Assembly: GCF_011397635.1 (NCBI RefSeq)
Contig: NC_064770.1
Location: forward strand, 33,690,598-33,754,597
Source: Epinephelus fuscoguttatus
Lineage: Eukaryota; Chordata; Actinopteri; Perciformes; Serranidae
Direction of reading: 5' to 3'
Length of the DNA stretch: 64,000 nt
Part shown: positions 63,182 to 64,000 of the stretch, in pieces
How positions within the stretch are numbered: position 1 is the first letter of the stretch
Layout of the letters: each line of letters starts with the position of its first letter
Made by a program: the position numbers and the translations under genes
The notes under the pieces: generated by a model
The model's database searches: none
Seen by the model: only the letters and a program-made list of their open reading frames with translations
What the model was told of the DNA's origin: nothing

Positions 63182-64000
63182 CTACATACAAATACACATA
63201 TATGATATGAAGAGGCCCAGATATCTTGGGAGGCAAGCAAGACAGCAAGAATGTAAAAACAAAATCCTCCATCAGTTAAGACCACATAACTCAAGCCTCT
63301 CTCCCACGGAGCACAACAGCAAAAGGGGAGAGGCACAATGGGAGACATCCCTTTAAAGGTGAGGTACCCCCAAGGGTGAACATAGGCGTACAGAAACTGG
63401 ACATCAAACATCCAACTGAAACATATTACTGCTGTATAATTGACCCTGTTACATATATATGCATATTAAATGGAGAGATGTCAGAGTGAGGGTGCTGCCC
63501 ATGGACAGGCATCCCAAGCAGTTGGAGGTTTGGTGCCTTCCCCAAGGGCACCTCAGCAGTGCCCAAGAGTTGAGCTGGCACCTCCCGAGCTATCAGTCGA
63601 CGCTCCATATTTAGTCCGGAGAGGGACTTGAGCTGCGACCCTCCGGTTCCCAACTCAAGTCCCTATGGACTGAGCCACCGCCGCACCAGTTACAACTTGT
63701 GCACAGCATGTACCCTCGGTATAAAGAAAGTCTGCCTTATCTTAAACATTTCTGATCATTTTTAACATCTATGATAATGACATGAATGAGAAAGGTATGT
63801 CTGCTGGTGTCTGGCTTATCTGTAGCCGATCATTTCTATTATTCAGCCACTAGGTGTCAGTAACATCATTTCACACAAGAAGGAAAACTGAGTTACGATC
63901 ATTCTTCTTGTAGTTTAATCACTAACATTGTTACGGTGTGTTATTGCCACCTTGTGTGTTTTTTAAATTATTTCACACATATAGCCATCACTATTGACTC
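63182..64000 (-). other. gucy2c: GUCY2C intron (right edge)
   Basis: It begins upstream of the acceptor at 63182-63183 on the minus strand. It holds the SINE at 63450-63687; no further GUCY2C exon was recognised. Confidence 0.6.
63450..63687 (-). mobile_element. tRNA-derived SINE
   Basis: On the minus strand it starts with a tRNA-like head with A box GTGGCTCAGTCCATAGGG and B-box-like GGTCGCAGCTCAAGTCC. A body follows with 'ggtgccttccccaagggcac' (plus strand), which is common in percomorph genomes. Confidence 0.7.

Noticed and set aside
1-64000. CRISPR arrays, operons or prophage-type features
   Set aside because: The spliced genes and repeat families are vertebrate; no direct-repeat/spacer pattern is present.

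Overview
The window is from a ray-finned fish nuclear genome, most likely a percomorph teleost. The protein genes are intron-rich and clearly vertebrate. The repeats are a typical fish mixture: hAT and TTAA-type miniature elements, L2-like LINEs, an L1-like remnant, tRNA-derived SINEs, a Tc1/mariner fragment, a Penelope-like remnant and a BEL/Pao LTR element. There are no bacterial features.

Layout. About 1.4-14.8 kb holds an interferon-induced very large GTPase (VLIG/GVIN family) gene with a degenerate GIMAP/AIG1-like N-terminal domain. Upstream of it lies a threefold tandem promoter-like repeat with GAS and ISRE-like motifs. From 15.1 to 18.7 kb is a degenerate tandem array with a Tc1/mariner fragment inside it, and from 18.8 to 21.7 kb are LINE remnants. 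A small prototype galectin lies on the minus strand at 22.1-22.9 kb. PICK1 (PDZ plus BAR scaffold, 12 coding exons) spans 25.1-34.9 kb. A broken BEL/Pao element, itself carrying a foldback element, fills 35.7-38.7 kb. A tRNA-Arg(CCT) gene at 39.0 kb precedes PLBD1 (11 coding exons, 39.4-50.7 kb), whose introns are full of repeats. After a repeat-rich gap comes TNFRSF13C (BAFF receptor, three coding exons, 55.5-59.9 kb). The last four coding exons of GUCY2C lie on the minus strand at 62.3-63.2 kb, and that gene continues beyond the right edge.

Context. PLBD1 and GUCY2C are also close neighbours in human (12p). PICK1, LGALS1/2 and TNFRSF13C map to human 22q13. The window therefore joins two human linkage groups. 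Two genes have direct immune roles (the VLIG-type GTPase in interferon responses, BAFF-R in B-cell survival) and galectin a possible one. The others act in synaptic receptor trafficking (PICK1), lysosomal or granule lipid breakdown (PLBD1) and intestinal cGMP signalling (GUCY2C). Nothing suggests that they form one operon-like unit.

The most interesting observations are the tandem interferon-type promoter block, the GIMAP-like pseudo-GTPase domain fused to a VLIG GTPase, the BAFF-R whose ligand-binding module has lost both cysteines of one disulfide, a perfect 16-bp hairpin inside a TNFRSF13C coding exon, and several nested transposons with intact target-site duplications that allow relative dating. 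All exon structures were read by eye from splice signals and homology to remembered family members. No alignment or database search was run.
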